This document shows, piece after piece, positions 1 through 8,691 of a DNA stretch of 64,000 bases (its first letter is position 1; every line of letters starts with the position of its first letter). This DNA comes from RYN-230 sp963782185 (GTDB lineage: Bacteria > Actinomycetota > Actinomycetes > Streptosporangiales > Streptosporangiaceae). Below the pieces are notes generated by a model. It worked only from the letters and a program-made list of their open reading frames with translations. It searched no databases and was not told the origin of the DNA. A program made the position numbers and the translations under genes. The stretch spans positions 325,881 through 389,880 of the forward strand of contig CAWAJB010000007.1 in the NCBI GenBank assembly GCA_963782185.1, read 5' to 3'.

Positions 1-2
1 CG

Positions 3-1241
3 GGACTGGTGCGCAGCGGCCAGGTCAGCCTGGCCATGATCAACAGCGACGTGCGCCATGTACTGACGCTGAAGTACCTGGCGGGCATGTTCGACCATCC
101 GCTCACCGACCCCACCCGGGTGCAGCACGAGGAGCTCACCCCGGCCCACCTCGCCGCGGCGCGCGCCATGGCGGCTCGCTCGATGGTGCTGCTCAACAAC
201 AAGAATAATGCGCTGCCGCTGAGCACCGGCGCGTCGTCGGTGGCGGTCGTCGGGCCTCTCGCCAACGACCCCGCCGATCAGCTGGGGCCGGACGTGCCGA
301 TCGGGTACTCGATCGACCAGGGCAAGGTCGTCTCGGTGCTGGATGGCATCAAGGCTGCGGTGCCCGGCGCGACCGTGAACTACGCGCAGGGCTGCGACAC
401 CTCCTGCACATCGACCGCCGGGTTCGGTGCGGCGGTCAGCGCCGCCAACGCATCGGCGGTGACCGTGGTCGTGGTCGGCGAGCCGGCAGCCGACTCCGGC
501 GAGGCGTCCTCGCGCAGCGACATCAGCCTGCCGGGCCAGCAGCTCGCACTCGTGCAGGCGATCGCGGCGACCGGTAAGCCGTACGTCGTGGTGCTGATGA
601 ACGGCAGGCCGCTGACCATCAGCTGGCTCGCGGACAACGCGCCGGCCCTGCTCGAATCGTGGTTCCCCGGCACCGAGGGCGGCGACGCGGTCGCGGACGT
701 GCTGTTCGGCAAGGTGAACCCGGGCGGGAAGCTGCCGATGAGCTTCCCCCGCGACGTCGGGCAGATCCCGATCTCCTACAACGAACTGCCGACGGGCAGG
801 CCCTACGATCCGAACAACAAGTACACCTCCAGGTATCTCGACGTGCCCAACACGCCGCAGTACCCGTTCGGATACGGCCTGTCTTACACCACCTTCGCCC
901 TGTCGAACCTGCACGTGTCGTCGGGCAGCATTCCGGCGAGCGGCACGGTGACGGTCACCGCGGATGTCACCAACACGGGCACCACGACTGGCGATGACGT
1001 CGCCCAGCTCTACGTTCACGAGTCGGGCACGAGCATCCTGCAGCCGGTCCGCAGGCTCGAGGGATTCCAGCGGGTCACCCTCAAGCCGGGGCAGGCGCAG
1101 ACAGTCACCTTCAAGCTGGGACCGGCCAACCTCGGCTTCTACAACAACCAGGGACAGTTCGCTGTCGAGCCTGGCCCGTTCGACGTGTACGTCGGCGACA
1201 GCTCAGTGGGCGGCCTGCACGGCCAGTTCACCGTGCACTGA
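3..1241 (+). CDS. Glycoside hydrolase family 3 beta-glucosidase, C-terminal part (5' end outside window)
   Basis: The frame is open from the window edge, so the start and the N-terminal TIM barrel with the nucleophile Asp lie upstream. What remains is the GH3 C-terminal alpha/beta sandwich, with the family segment ARSMVLLNNKNNALPL near residues 55-70 and a glycine-rich PGGKLPMSFPR segment near 240. A fibronectin III-like domain with FGYGLSYTTF at its start follows and runs to the C-terminus. GH3 enzymes remove terminal beta-D-glucose or related sugars from oligosaccharides. Substrate and secretion cannot be judged without the N-terminus. The gene ends just before a strong hairpin. Confidence 0.9.
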   Translation, partial: GLVRSGQVSLAMINSDVRHVLTLKYLAGMFDHPLTDPTRVQHEELTPAHLAAARAMAARSMVLLNNKNNALPLSTGASSVAVVGPLANDPADQLGPDVPIGYSIDQGKVVSVLDGIKAAVPGATVNYAQGCDTSCTSTAGFGAAVSAANASAVTVVVVGEPAADSGEASSRSDISLPGQQLALVQAIAATGKPYVVVLMNGRPLTISWLADNAPALLESWFPGTEGGDAVADVLFGKVNPGGKLPMSFPRDVGQIPISYNELPTGRPYDPNNKYTSRYLDVPNTPQYPFGYGLSYTTFALSNLHVSSGSIPASGTVTVTADVTNTGTTTGDDVAQLYVHESGTSILQPVRRLEGFQRVTLKPGQAQTVTFKLGPANLGFYNNQGQFAVEPGPFDVYVGDSSVGGLHGQFTVH

Positions 1242-1257
1242 CCACTCGCGCCGCAGG

Positions 1258-1293
1258 CCAGTGCGGGAGCCCCGGCCGGGGCCCCTGCACTGG
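1258..1293 (+). terminator. Hairpin after the GH3 gene
   Basis: CCAGTGC and GCACTGG bracket a GC-rich stem containing GCCCCGGCCGGGGC. The hairpin starts 16 bases after the GH3 stop codon. There is no T tract, which is usual for actinomycete terminators. Confidence 0.6.
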
Positions 1294-1334
1294 AGGAAGA
1301 ACAGGACATCTGTCCATGAGGGCTGGTCCTCTAG

Positions 1335-2956
1335 CTACTTCGACCTGAAGAACCCGGGCGGCCATGGGTGACTGCTGGTGGTGCGCGCGGGAGGATGGCC
1401 TCGACCCCTTGGGCTAGAAGGGATCGAGGCCATCATGTTCCGCACCATAGGCGATCCGGTGTCGTTGTGGGAGTTGCGGCTTCCGCCGGAGGTGCTGCGG
1501 TTGCCGGAGGAGCTGGCGCGGGTGGGCGCGTTACTGGATGACCCGGTGTTCTTCGCGCCGTTCGCGCCGTTCTTTCACCCGGTGATCGGGCGGCCGTCAA
1601 CGCCGATGGAGTGCTACCTGCGGCTGATGTTCTTGAAGTTTCGTTACCGGCTGGGGTTTGAGAGCCTGTGCGCCGAGGTGGCGGACTCGATCTCCTGGCG
1701 GCGGTTTTGCCGGATCCCGCTGGATGGGAAGGTGCCGCATCCGACGACGCTGATGAAGCTGACCACCCGGTGTGGCAGCGCGGCGGTGGATGGGCTGAAT
1801 GAGGCGCTGCTGGCCAAGGCGGCGGAGGCGAAGCTGCTGCGCACGTCCCGGCTGCGTGCGGACACCACGGTGGTGCCGGCGAATGTGGCTTACCCGACGG
1901 ATTCGGGGCTGCTGGCGAAAGCGATCCGCCGGATCGCCGCGACCGGCAGGCGGATCCAGGCGGCCGGTGGTGCGACGCGGACCCGGGTGCGGGACCGCAG
2001 CCGCTCGGCGGGTTCGCGGGCGCATGGGATCGCGGCCAGGCTGGGGCGGCGCGGGGCGCAGGGTCGTGAGGAGGCGCAGGCTGGGGTGCGGCGGATCACC
2101 GGGGAACTCGCCGGGCTGGCGGAACGGGCCGCGGCGGACGCAGGACGGCTGCTGGTCAATGCGCGGTGCGCGCTGCGCCGCGCGAAGACCAGGGCCGCGG
2201 AGCTGGCTGCAGCTGGCGTGCTGGACCCGGTCGCGGGCCGGCGCCGGGCCGGCTGCACCGCGCGGTCAATGACCTGGCCAGCTTGCTGGAGGTTACCCGG
2301 CGGATCGCTGCGCAGACCCGGCAGCGGCTGGCCGGGGTCACCCCGGACGGGGCGGCCCGGCGGGTCAGCCTGCACGACCAGGACGCCCGGCCGATCGCCA
2401 AGGGCCGCCTCGGCAAACCGGTCGAGTTCGGCTACAAGGCCCAGGTCGTCGACAACGACGACGGCATCGTCCTGGATCACGATCTCCAGCAGGGCAATCC
2501 CGCCGACGCCCCGCAGCTCGCGCCAGCTGTCCAGCGGGTCATCAACCGCACCCGGCGCCGTCCCCGGACCGTCACCGCCGACCGCGGCTACGGCGAGAAG
2601 AGCGTCAACGATGACCTGCACACCCTGGGCGTCCGCACTGTCGTGATCCCCCGCAAAGGCAGACCTGGCAAGGCCCGCCAGGCCATCGAGCACCGGCGGG
2701 CGTTCCGGCGCACCGTCAAATGGCGGACCGGCTGCGAAGGCCGGATCAGCAGCCTGAAACGGGGATACGGGTGGGACCGCACCCGCCTGGACCGCACCGA
2801 AGGAGCACGGACATGGACCGGGCACGGGATCCTGGCCTGCAACCTGGTCAAGATCGCCGTACTGGCCAGCTAACCAACCCGGACCAGAGATAACGGCAAC
2901 CGCCTAGCTGCGATCCGGCCCCACGTCAGCCCGAGGCCTTTTTCAGGTCGAAGTAG
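1335..2956 (+). mobile_element. Complete insertion sequence in a CTAG target, 15-bp perfect inverted repeats
   Basis: The terminal repeats CTACTTCGACCTGAA (1335-1349) and TTCAGGTCGAAGTAG (2942-2956) are exact reverse complements. CTAG flanks both ends (1331-1334 and 2957-2960), as expected for a 4-bp target duplication. The single transposase gene is frameshifted. The element lies between the GH3 gene and a methyltransferase pseudogene, and its right repeat now encodes the end of that methyltransferase frame. A CTAG target and DDE transposase fit IS5-like or ISNCY groupings; the exact family needs a database comparison. Confidence 0.85.
1435..2873 (+). pseudogene. DDE transposase of the insertion sequence, frameshifted
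   Basis: Translation starts MFRTIGDPVSLWELRLPPEV at the ATG at 1435. The N-terminal half (RPSTPMECYLRLMFLKFRYR, then LRADTTVVPANV with a likely catalytic Asp) is in one frame. The C-terminal half (KPVEFGYKAQVVDNDDGIV, TVTADRGYGEKSV, EGRISSLKRGYGWDRTR) is in another. The switch falls at about 2240-2275 inside a GC-rich run and is equivalent to losing one base. The pieces join without missing protein, so this is a recent frameshift, a sequencing error, or possibly programmed frameshifting. Family-typical length is about 480 residues, matching the joined product. Confidence 0.85.
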
Positions 2957-3830
2957 CTAGCCGAGGCGATCACGGAGTAATAGGTACGGGCCAGGAAGTA
3001 CTGCCCTGTGCCGGCTCGCTCGTGCAGGTCATCCAGGAACCTGGCGCCTTCCTCAGGCGTGAGGGCGCCAGTGCGAATGAGTTCATGTGTTACGGGCTGG
3101 ATGAGCCACTCGTAAGCGGCATCGAGTTCACGGGACAGCCGTACCTGGGGAATCATGGCGACTTCCGTGAATCCATGCTGTGTCAGCTGCCAGGACAGTT
3201 CGCGGACGATGAGGCCGTTGTGCATCTGGTCGCAGAGCAGATGAGTGAACCTGCGGCCGAGTTCCCGGTCGGTGACGGCCAGACATGTGCTGTCCCAATC
3301 CCATTCCCCGATCGAGAGCAGGCCGGCTGGGGCAAGCACCCGGCGCATCTCCGCAACCGCTCGCCACGGCTCAGCAAGATGAAGCAGTACCTGGGTAGCG
3401 ACCACGCGGTCGAAGGATGCGTCGGGGAAAGGCAAGTCGTAGGCGTCGCCAACCTGGAATGACACGCTGGCACCGCTGTCGCTGGTCTCATCGGCTGCCG
3501 CGCGTTGCTGCGCGCAGGCGATAAGCGTGGCACTCATTCGATCCCGACCGCAGGACCAGGAGCAACAAGCGGAGCCATGATCCGCAGGTAGTCGCCGGTC
3601 CCGCAGCCGACCTCCAGCACCCGCAGCCCGGCCCGCAATTCCAGCGGGCCGAACACCGATGCGGGCTCGCGCCGGGCCTGCTCGAGGCCCTGTGCGCGGG
3701 TCGCATCGAGCAGCCTGGAGTAAAAGGAAGGGTCGCTGATCTCGTCTACCCGAGCCCAGCTCGCACTGAAGTTGGTCGCCGGCAGGCGTTCGCTCATCTG
3801 GGCACACCGTCCGTCAATTGAGTCACGCAC
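2926..3830 (-). pseudogene. Class I SAM-dependent methyltransferase, frameshifted and with its C-terminus replaced by an IS end
   Basis: The N-terminal frame carries the SAM-binding motif LRVLEVGCGTGDYLRI and stops at VGIE. The second frame continues MSATLIACAQQRAA, then FQVGDAYDLPFPDASFDRVV and the methyltransferase C-terminal region. Restoring one A at about 3537 gives an unbroken protein. The last residues, SYFDLKK, are encoded by the insertion sequence inverted repeat, so the native C-terminus is lost; native sequence ends about 2961. The start is either the GTG at 3830 or the ATG at 3797. The substrate cannot be inferred. Confidence 0.8.
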
Positions 3831-3861
3831 GCTTTCCGGGCGAATTTCGGCACGCGCTGAG

Positions 3862-4224
3862 TCAGGCGCGCAGCGCAGCGCGGATGAGACCCTGCAATTC
3901 TGCGTCGGAGATGCGTGCAGCGTCCCCGGGCCTCAGCCTGATGGTCCCCTTTCCCGCGGCCAACTCGGGATGGCGCACTGAGAAGCCGCCGTCCCGGTTC
4001 GGCGATACATAGAGTGACAGCCCATGGTTCCAGGCGCCGATGCTGAGACGGCGGCGGCCGATGCGGTACGCCGGCATCCCGTAGGAAAGCACCAGTTCGG
4101 CGTCAGGGCAGGTCGCCGCGATCAGCTGATGCAGGCGGTCAAACACCAGCCGGTGTTCGCTGCCCATCTCTTCGCGGTAGCGGCGCACGGCTTCATCCAC
4201 GACGGAGGTCCTTTCCCTGGCCAT
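3862..4224 (-). CDS. DUF1801 (YdhG-like) protein
   Basis: The roughly 120-residue product has the DUF1801 pattern: an N-terminal helix (VRRYREEMGSEHRLVFDRLH), then LVLSYGMPAYRIGRRRLSIG, LSLYVSPN, and a C-terminal KGTIRLRPGDAARISDAELQ with the family's lysine-rich turn. DUF1801 members include the iron chaperone frataxin-like fold of YdhG, but most have no established role. The ATG at 4224 is preferred over the upstream one because homology starts there. It is transcribed in the same direction as the methyltransferase pseudogene downstream. Confidence 0.75.
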   Translation of the reverse strand: MARERTSVVDEAVRRYREEMGSEHRLVFDRLHQLIAATCPDAELVLSYGMPAYRIGRRRLSIGAWNHGLSLYVSPNRDGGFSVRHPELAAGKGTIRLRPGDAARISDAELQGLIRAALRA

Positions 4225-4362
4225 GGCGCCGCCCGCCAGGCGGCGGGGCCTCATCACGACCCCGCATCAACGCCGCAACGGCGGTCCGAGAGCCAGGAAA
4301 TGCCCAGCCGCGCCGGCCCCGCGGCGCCACCGCTCCAGGTCAGTGCAGGAGCAGACCAGGCG

Positions 4363-4572
4363 TCAGTGCTCGCGCTCGTACTTGAACGAGAGCTGGAGCT
4401 TGGTCCGGTAGATGATCGCCCCGCCTTCGTCCAGGTGAATGTCCTGCTTGACGACCTCAGCCACCCGAAGATCGTGGATGGACCCGGCTGCCGTCCTGAT
4501 CGCCTCCGCTGCCGCGTCTTCCCATGAAGTGCCACTTGTTCCGATGATCTCTGTCACCCTGTACACGCTCAT
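4363..4572 (-). CDS. Dodecin, flavin-binding storage protein
   Basis: The 69-aa product begins MSVYRVTEIIGTSGTSWEDA and has the dodecin beta-alpha-beta-beta layout, with SIHDLRVAEVVKQDIHL in the middle and YRTKLQLSFKYE at the end. Dodecins form dodecameric shells that bind flavins (riboflavin, FMN, FAD) or in some lineages CoA, and buffer free flavin in the cytoplasm. The length is typical. AAGGAGA lies 6 bases before the ATG, a strong ribosome binding site that fixes this start. Confidence 0.93.
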   Translation of the reverse strand: MSVYRVTEIIGTSGTSWEDAAAEAIRTAAGSIHDLRVAEVVKQDIHLDEGGAIIYRTKLQLSFKYEREH

Positions 4573-4714
4573 GACGCTCTCCTTAGATGGCTTGGCTGGT
4601 GGGCGCCGCCGACTAGAGCCTGGCACTTAGCCTGGCCGACGTCCAGGGCTGTTGCCTGAAGATCCCGCGACACGCGCCGGCAGCGAGCCGCGGTAACAGC
4701 TGAGCTGCGGGTGA

Positions 4715-5668
4715 TCAGCTGTCAAGCTGGGGGTATACGCGGTCCGGGTTGTGCTCAGATAGCACCGACGGTGGCCCGATGATGGCCCGGTCCGGTTTGC
4801 CGATAACCTCCTCGTCCTTGCCCTCGTAGTCGAGCTTCGCCAGCACATGCTTTATCGCCTGGAGCCTGGCCCGCTTCTTGTCGTTGCTCTTCACCACCGT
4901 CCACGGAGCCTCGGCCGTGTCGGTGTAGAAGAACATCGCTTCCTTCGCATCGGTGTACGCTTCCCACTTGTCAAGCGACTCGATGTCCATCGGGCTCAGT
5001 TTCCACTGACGTACCGGGTCAACCCGGCGGATGACGAACCGCGTGCGCTGCTCGGCGCGCGTCACCGAGAACCAGAACTTCGTCAGGTCCAGCCCGGAGC
5101 GGATCAGCATGCGCTCGAAGTCCGGTGCCTCCCGCATGAACTCCTCGTATTCTCCCTGCGTGCAAAAGCCCATCACCCGCTCCACCCCGGCGCGGTTGTA
5201 CCAGGACCGGTCAAACATGACGATCTCGCCTGCTGCGGGCAAGTGCGGCACGTAGCGCTGCAGGTACCACTGGGTCCGTTCCCGCTCGCTCGGCTTCGCT
5301 AGTGCCACGACCTGCGCGCCACGGGGATTCAGGTGCTCCGTGAACCGCTTGATGGTCCCGCCCTTGCCGGCCGCGTCACGGCCCTCGAACACGATCACGA
5401 TGCGCTGTCCGGTGGCTTTCACCCAGTTCTGCAGCTTGACGAGCTCGATCTGAAGCGGGCGCTTCTCGTACTCGTACTGTTGCCGCGACATGCGCTCGTG
5501 GTAGGGGTAGTCCTCGCGCCAGGTATCTACCGTCCGGCCGTCCGGCCAGCGCAGGACGGGATCGTCGTGTTCATCATCGTCATCCACCGTCAGGCCGGCC
5601 AGGAGGTCCTGGTTGGACTCCCAGTCCGCCGGCAGCGCGTTGAACTCATTGTCGGATTCATTGGTCAT
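4715..5668 (-). CDS. ppk2: Polyphosphate kinase 2 (PPK2 family)
   Basis: The 317-residue product carries the PPK2 Walker A segment VFEGRDAAGKGGTIKRFTEH (about residues 95-114), followed by the lid-adjacent AKPSERERTQWYLQRYVPHL and the Walker B region IVMFDRSWYNRAGVERVMGF. PPK2 enzymes transfer phosphate between polyphosphate and nucleotides, mostly making NTPs or NDPs from polyphosphate. Length and motif order suggest a one-domain PPK2. Which subclass (ADP- or AMP-phosphorylating) cannot be settled by eye. An acidic N-terminal stretch (VDDDDEHDD) precedes the core. The ATG at 5668 is chosen as the first Met of MTNESDNEF; an in-frame upstream start exists. Confidence 0.93.
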   Translation of the reverse strand: MTNESDNEFNALPADWESNQDLLAGLTVDDDDEHDDPVLRWPDGRTVDTWREDYPYHERMSRQQYEYEKRPLQIELVKLQNWVKATGQRIVIVFEGRDAAGKGGTIKRFTEHLNPRGAQVVALAKPSERERTQWYLQRYVPHLPAAGEIVMFDRSWYNRAGVERVMGFCTQGEYEEFMREAPDFERMLIRSGLDLTKFWFSVTRAEQRTRFVIRRVDPVRQWKLSPMDIESLDKWEAYTDAKEAMFFYTDTAEAPWTVVKSNDKKRARLQAIKHVLAKLDYEGKDEEVIGKPDRAIIGPPSVLSEHNPDRVYPQLDS

Positions 5669-5784
5669 GTCACCAGGACAGCACATCCCGGCCACCAGAA
5701 CACCATCAGGCGGTCCCGATGAGCGCGAGTGCGGGCGCTATCCCTCCGCGCCGAGCGCCATGATCATACGTTCTCACCAGCGCG

Positions 5785-6654
5785 TTATAGGTGTTCGGAT
5801 AGCCAGGCATGCACCTCGGGTACGCGATTCTGCATCAGCGTCAGGTGCCCGTCGTCGTCAAGCAGCCGCGCCTCGACGCCGGGAATGTGCGCGCTCAGCC
5901 ATTCGCCGTGGCCGAACGGCACGAACATGTCTTGCCTGCCATGCAGCAACAGGACCGGGACAGCGATGCCGGACAGGTCGAATCCCCAGGGTCTGACCAG
6001 GCAATTGTCGTCCCACCATCCCTGGCTGCCGGGCGCCAGCCCATCCTGCGCGGAGGACACCAAGTACTCGGCCAGCTCGCCGTGCAAGACCGCCGCATCT
6101 GTCGGCGTGAGCAGCGTTTTAATCCCCCTAGCCGCATCCTCTGGCGACGTGGCCAGCATCTCCTCCCGGTCCTCGTCCGTCTTTGCCCTGGCCGCTGCCT
6201 CGTCGGTGAGGACCAGGTGGGTGTCATCCACGTTGCCCTGGCCCATGCCAGCGAAATAGTCAAGCCCATCGGCATCGAACGGGGCCGGCGAGGCGAGCGA
6301 GGCGGCGGCGGTCACCAGATCCGGGAGCAGGGCAGCGCACGCGAGCACGTGCGGCCCGCCGCCCGAGATGCCCCACGTTGCCACGCGAGCGAGGCCGAGC
6401 TCGGCGCAGATGGTGCGGACATCGGCGGCGCAGTCGGCGACGGTGCGCCCCGGCTGTGGCGAGGACCCTCCGTAGCCTGGCCTGTCGTAGCTGATCAGCC
6501 GCAACCCGCGCGAGGCGGCATCCCGCACGTTCGGGCCATAAAGGTGCCTGGAGTTCGGCGTGCCCCCATGGACCAGCACCGGCCGGCCAGCGGGATCACC
6601 GCAGTCTTCGACAGCCAGTGTCCGGCCGTCCGGGCTGCGACCTGTGTGCTGCAC
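5785..6654 (-). CDS. Alpha/beta hydrolase
   Basis: The hydrolase fold shows as RPVLVHGGTPNSRHLYGP (oxyanion-hole HGG), the nucleophile elbow GISGGG near residue 100, and a C-terminal VPVLLLHGRQDMFVPF followed by DDDGHLTL with the catalytic His. Ser, Asp and His of the triad are all present. The cap region lies between. The GTG at 6654 is preferred because GGGAGG sits 4 bases upstream. Members of this group include proline iminopeptidase-like and haloalkane/epoxide hydrolase-like enzymes; the substrate is not predictable. Confidence 0.85.
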   Translation of the reverse strand: MQHTGRSPDGRTLAVEDCGDPAGRPVLVHGGTPNSRHLYGPNVRDAASRGLRLISYDRPGYGGSSPQPGRTVADCAADVRTICAELGLARVATWGISGGGPHVLACAALLPDLVTAAASLASPAPFDADGLDYFAGMGQGNVDDTHLVLTDEAAARAKTDEDREEMLATSPEDAARGIKTLLTPTDAAVLHGELAEYLVSSAQDGLAPGSQGWWDDNCLVRPWGFDLSGIAVPVLLLHGRQDMFVPFGHGEWLSAHIPGVEARLLDDDGHLTLMQNRVPEVHAWLSEHL

Positions 6655-6787
6655 GTTGCCTCCCTTGCACAGCGCGAGGTCTGTGCCCAGCATCCCTGAC
6701 TAGATCACCTGACTACTGATTATCGGGCCAGGCCATGGCCGTTCCGGTAGTCGAGCGCAGATAGCGGGGGAGATCTATCCCGGGCTG

Positions 6788-7258
6788 GTGCTTGACCTCA
6801 GCAGTCTCGATCTGGAGGAGATCGCCAGCGCCCTGGCCGACCGGACCGATTACGAACACCACTGGCTGATCAACCCGGATACGGGCGAGATCGCGTTCTG
6901 GACGGCTGACACCGGCATCGACGGGCAGACACCAGTCGACCTGGATGAACTGGACCTGGTCGTCATCGAGCCGCTGCCGTCCTGGATCTGGTACCAGGAC
7001 ATGGCCGACTTCGCCGACGGGATCACCGATGAGCGCGCCGGGCGCAGGCTGGCCCGGGCTATCGCGGGCAAGGGAGCCTTCCGCCGGTTCAAGGACGAAC
7101 TCCACGAAGAACATCCGGACCTGCTGCCGGCCTGGTATGCCTTCCGGGACGCCCGGGCCAGCCGCCGTGCCGTGCAATGGCTGGCTGACAACTCGCTCAT
7201 CGACGACGGCTCCGCGGACAGCTTCCTTTCCGACCACCCGGATCCTGCCCTGCCCTGA
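6788..7258 (+). CDS. UPF0158 family protein
   Basis: The product (156 aa) has the UPF0158 features: an acidic N-terminal region (LDLEEIASALADR), the strand HHWLINPDTGEIAFW, and the central motif WIWYQDMADFADGI followed by RRLARAIAGKGAFRRFKDEL. The family is widespread, structurally uncharacterised for function, and made of small cytoplasmic proteins. The start is the GTG at 6788, and the GGGGGAG about 15 bases upstream is farther than ideal. It is divergent from the hydrolase on its left. Confidence 0.8.
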   Translation: MLDLSSLDLEEIASALADRTDYEHHWLINPDTGEIAFWTADTGIDGQTPVDLDELDLVVIEPLPSWIWYQDMADFADGITDERAGRRLARAIAGKGAFRRFKDELHEEHPDLLPAWYAFRDARASRRAVQWLADNSLIDDGSADSFLSDHPDPALP

Positions 7259-7264
7259 CCGAGA

Positions 7265-7678
7265 TCACATACCTGGCGTGTGCTTTGAGACTCGTCGATC
7301 ACTCCTGGCTCTGTCGATAGCGTCCGGAAAGCCCTGGAAGAAAGGAACCAGAAATCCCGCGCCGAGTCCATAGAACACGCCTGCAAAGAAAGTCGCTTCA
7401 CTGGCGCTCTCGGCGGTTGACAGATTTGTCGCACTCAGACTCGGGCTAAGCCCTGAAACCCCCTGCCAAACAATTCTATAATCGCTTGTAATCTGTCCAG
7501 GAGGGAACATTGAGTCGATACGGTCATCACCCAGGTCCACATTCTTGAGCGTCTCAGATGTTGCTACGGAAGTTGGGAACCTATATTGAGTCGCGATCGT
7601 GCCCGGGCCCACCTGTTCATAGCAAGTCGGGCTGAGACCGACCCGGAGCAGGTAGGTGCGGTCGTGGCCGCCATTCAC
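7265..7678 (-). CDS. Hypothetical protein with one hydrophobic segment, probably 5'-truncated
   Basis: This frame is visibly lower in G+C than its neighbours. It encodes a polar region (VATSETLKNVDLGDDRIDSM), then a hydrophobic stretch (FFAGVFYGLGAGFLVPFF) near the C-terminus that could be a membrane span. The first 12-20 residues are antisense to the phosphotransferase fragment, so the real N-terminus is probably missing past a junction near 7600-7640. I do not recognise the family. It could be an unrelated gene remnant. Confidence 0.4.
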   Translation of the reverse strand: MNGGHDRTYLLRVGLSPTCYEQVGPGTIATQYRFPTSVATSETLKNVDLGDDRIDSMFPPGQITSDYRIVWQGVSGLSPSLSATNLSTAESASEATFFAGVFYGLGAGFLVPFFQGFPDAIDRARSDRRVSKHTPGM

Positions 7679-8287
7679 TGCGTGTCAGCCGCTGACCCTA
7701 GCCCGCCGGACCCGTGGTATCACGAGCCGGTTGGCGCCGAGCGCTGGGACCAGCTGGCCGGGCAGCTCCTTGAGGCGGGAGCACCCTTTGCCCGGCGGCT
7801 CGCCGATCTGCGCGATGAACTGGTCGCGCTGGAGTTCTGGATCGAGCCTCCGGACATGCTCCAGACCTGCCACCGCGACCTGTGGGCCGACAACGTCTTG
7901 GCGACCGCGGACGGCGGAGTGTGCGTCATCGACTGGGAGAACAGCGGCCCGGCTGACCCGAGCCAGGAGCTCGGGTGTGTCCTATTCGAGTTCGCCCGCA
8001 CCGACCCGGGCCGGGCCCGCGCGCTGGCAGGCGCCTACCGCCAAGGCGGCGGCCCAGCGGCAGTGAACCGGCGCGGGCACTTCTCGATGCTCATCGCGCA
8101 GCTCGGTCACATTACCGAGACCGCCGCCACCGACTGGCTGAAGCCCAATCCCCGCTCCCCCCAGCGCGCCGGCTCCGCCGCGTGGATTGGTGAGGTTCTC
8201 GACGAACCGCACACGCGTGAACTGCTCGGCGCCATCTTGGCCGCGGCTGGAGGGGGCGCGACGCCGCACTACGATCAGGTGACCTGA
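7640..8287 (+). pseudogene. Aminoglycoside phosphotransferase-family protein, C-terminal part only
   Basis: The kinase catalytic loop HRDLWADNVL and the following VIDWENSGPADPSQELG (metal-binding D) of the APH/choline-kinase fold are present. The N-terminal lobe that binds ATP is absent. Homology begins at about DPEQVGAVVAAIH (7640); the sequence before it belongs to the opposite-strand hypothetical gene. The 3' part is intact up to the stop at 8287. The fragment cannot be an active kinase as it stands. Confidence 0.7.
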
Positions 8288-8302
8288 ACCGTTGACGACT
8301 GA

Positions 8303-8691
8303 TCAGGCCGGCCGGTTGAATGGCACGGTGACCGTGATGGTGTCGGGGAACCAGTGGGCTCCGCCCGCGTGCTGCGGCGACCCGCATGTGGTCTGCAGGT
8401 ACCTCATCGGCGGCCCGAAGCCGTCGAGCGTGTCGCTGGCCGGAAATCCGTAGCTGTCCCGGATGACGTACGAGAGGGTCCCGGCGTATCGTCCGTTCTC
8501 GCGGCGGCCGCTTCCGGTTACGGTCAGGCCCTGAGTGCCGCGAAACCCCCAGTACAGGTCGCTGGACTTGGACTCGAATGCCAGCGTCGGCAGCTGCGCG
8601 GCGGAGAGCCGGACGCGGCTCCTGCCGGCCTTCAGCTGGCTGAGGACCGCTTTCTGGACTTCGTTATTAACCGCCCGGAAAGCGCTGCTAG
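8303..8691 (-). pseudogene. 3' part of an unknown gene split by an IS1182-type element
   Basis: From the CTAG at 8688-8691 this strand reads SSAFRAVNNEVQKAVLSQLK and continues through SDLYWGFRGTQGLTVTGSGR to WFPDTITVTVPFNRPA and a stop. Joined to the piece at 10568-10806 with one CTAG, the reading frame is continuous across the junction (ISKKALA then SSAFRAV). I do not recognise the family. The C-terminal part is rich in beta-type sequence with two cysteines missing partners. See the matching 5' piece. Confidence 0.7.
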
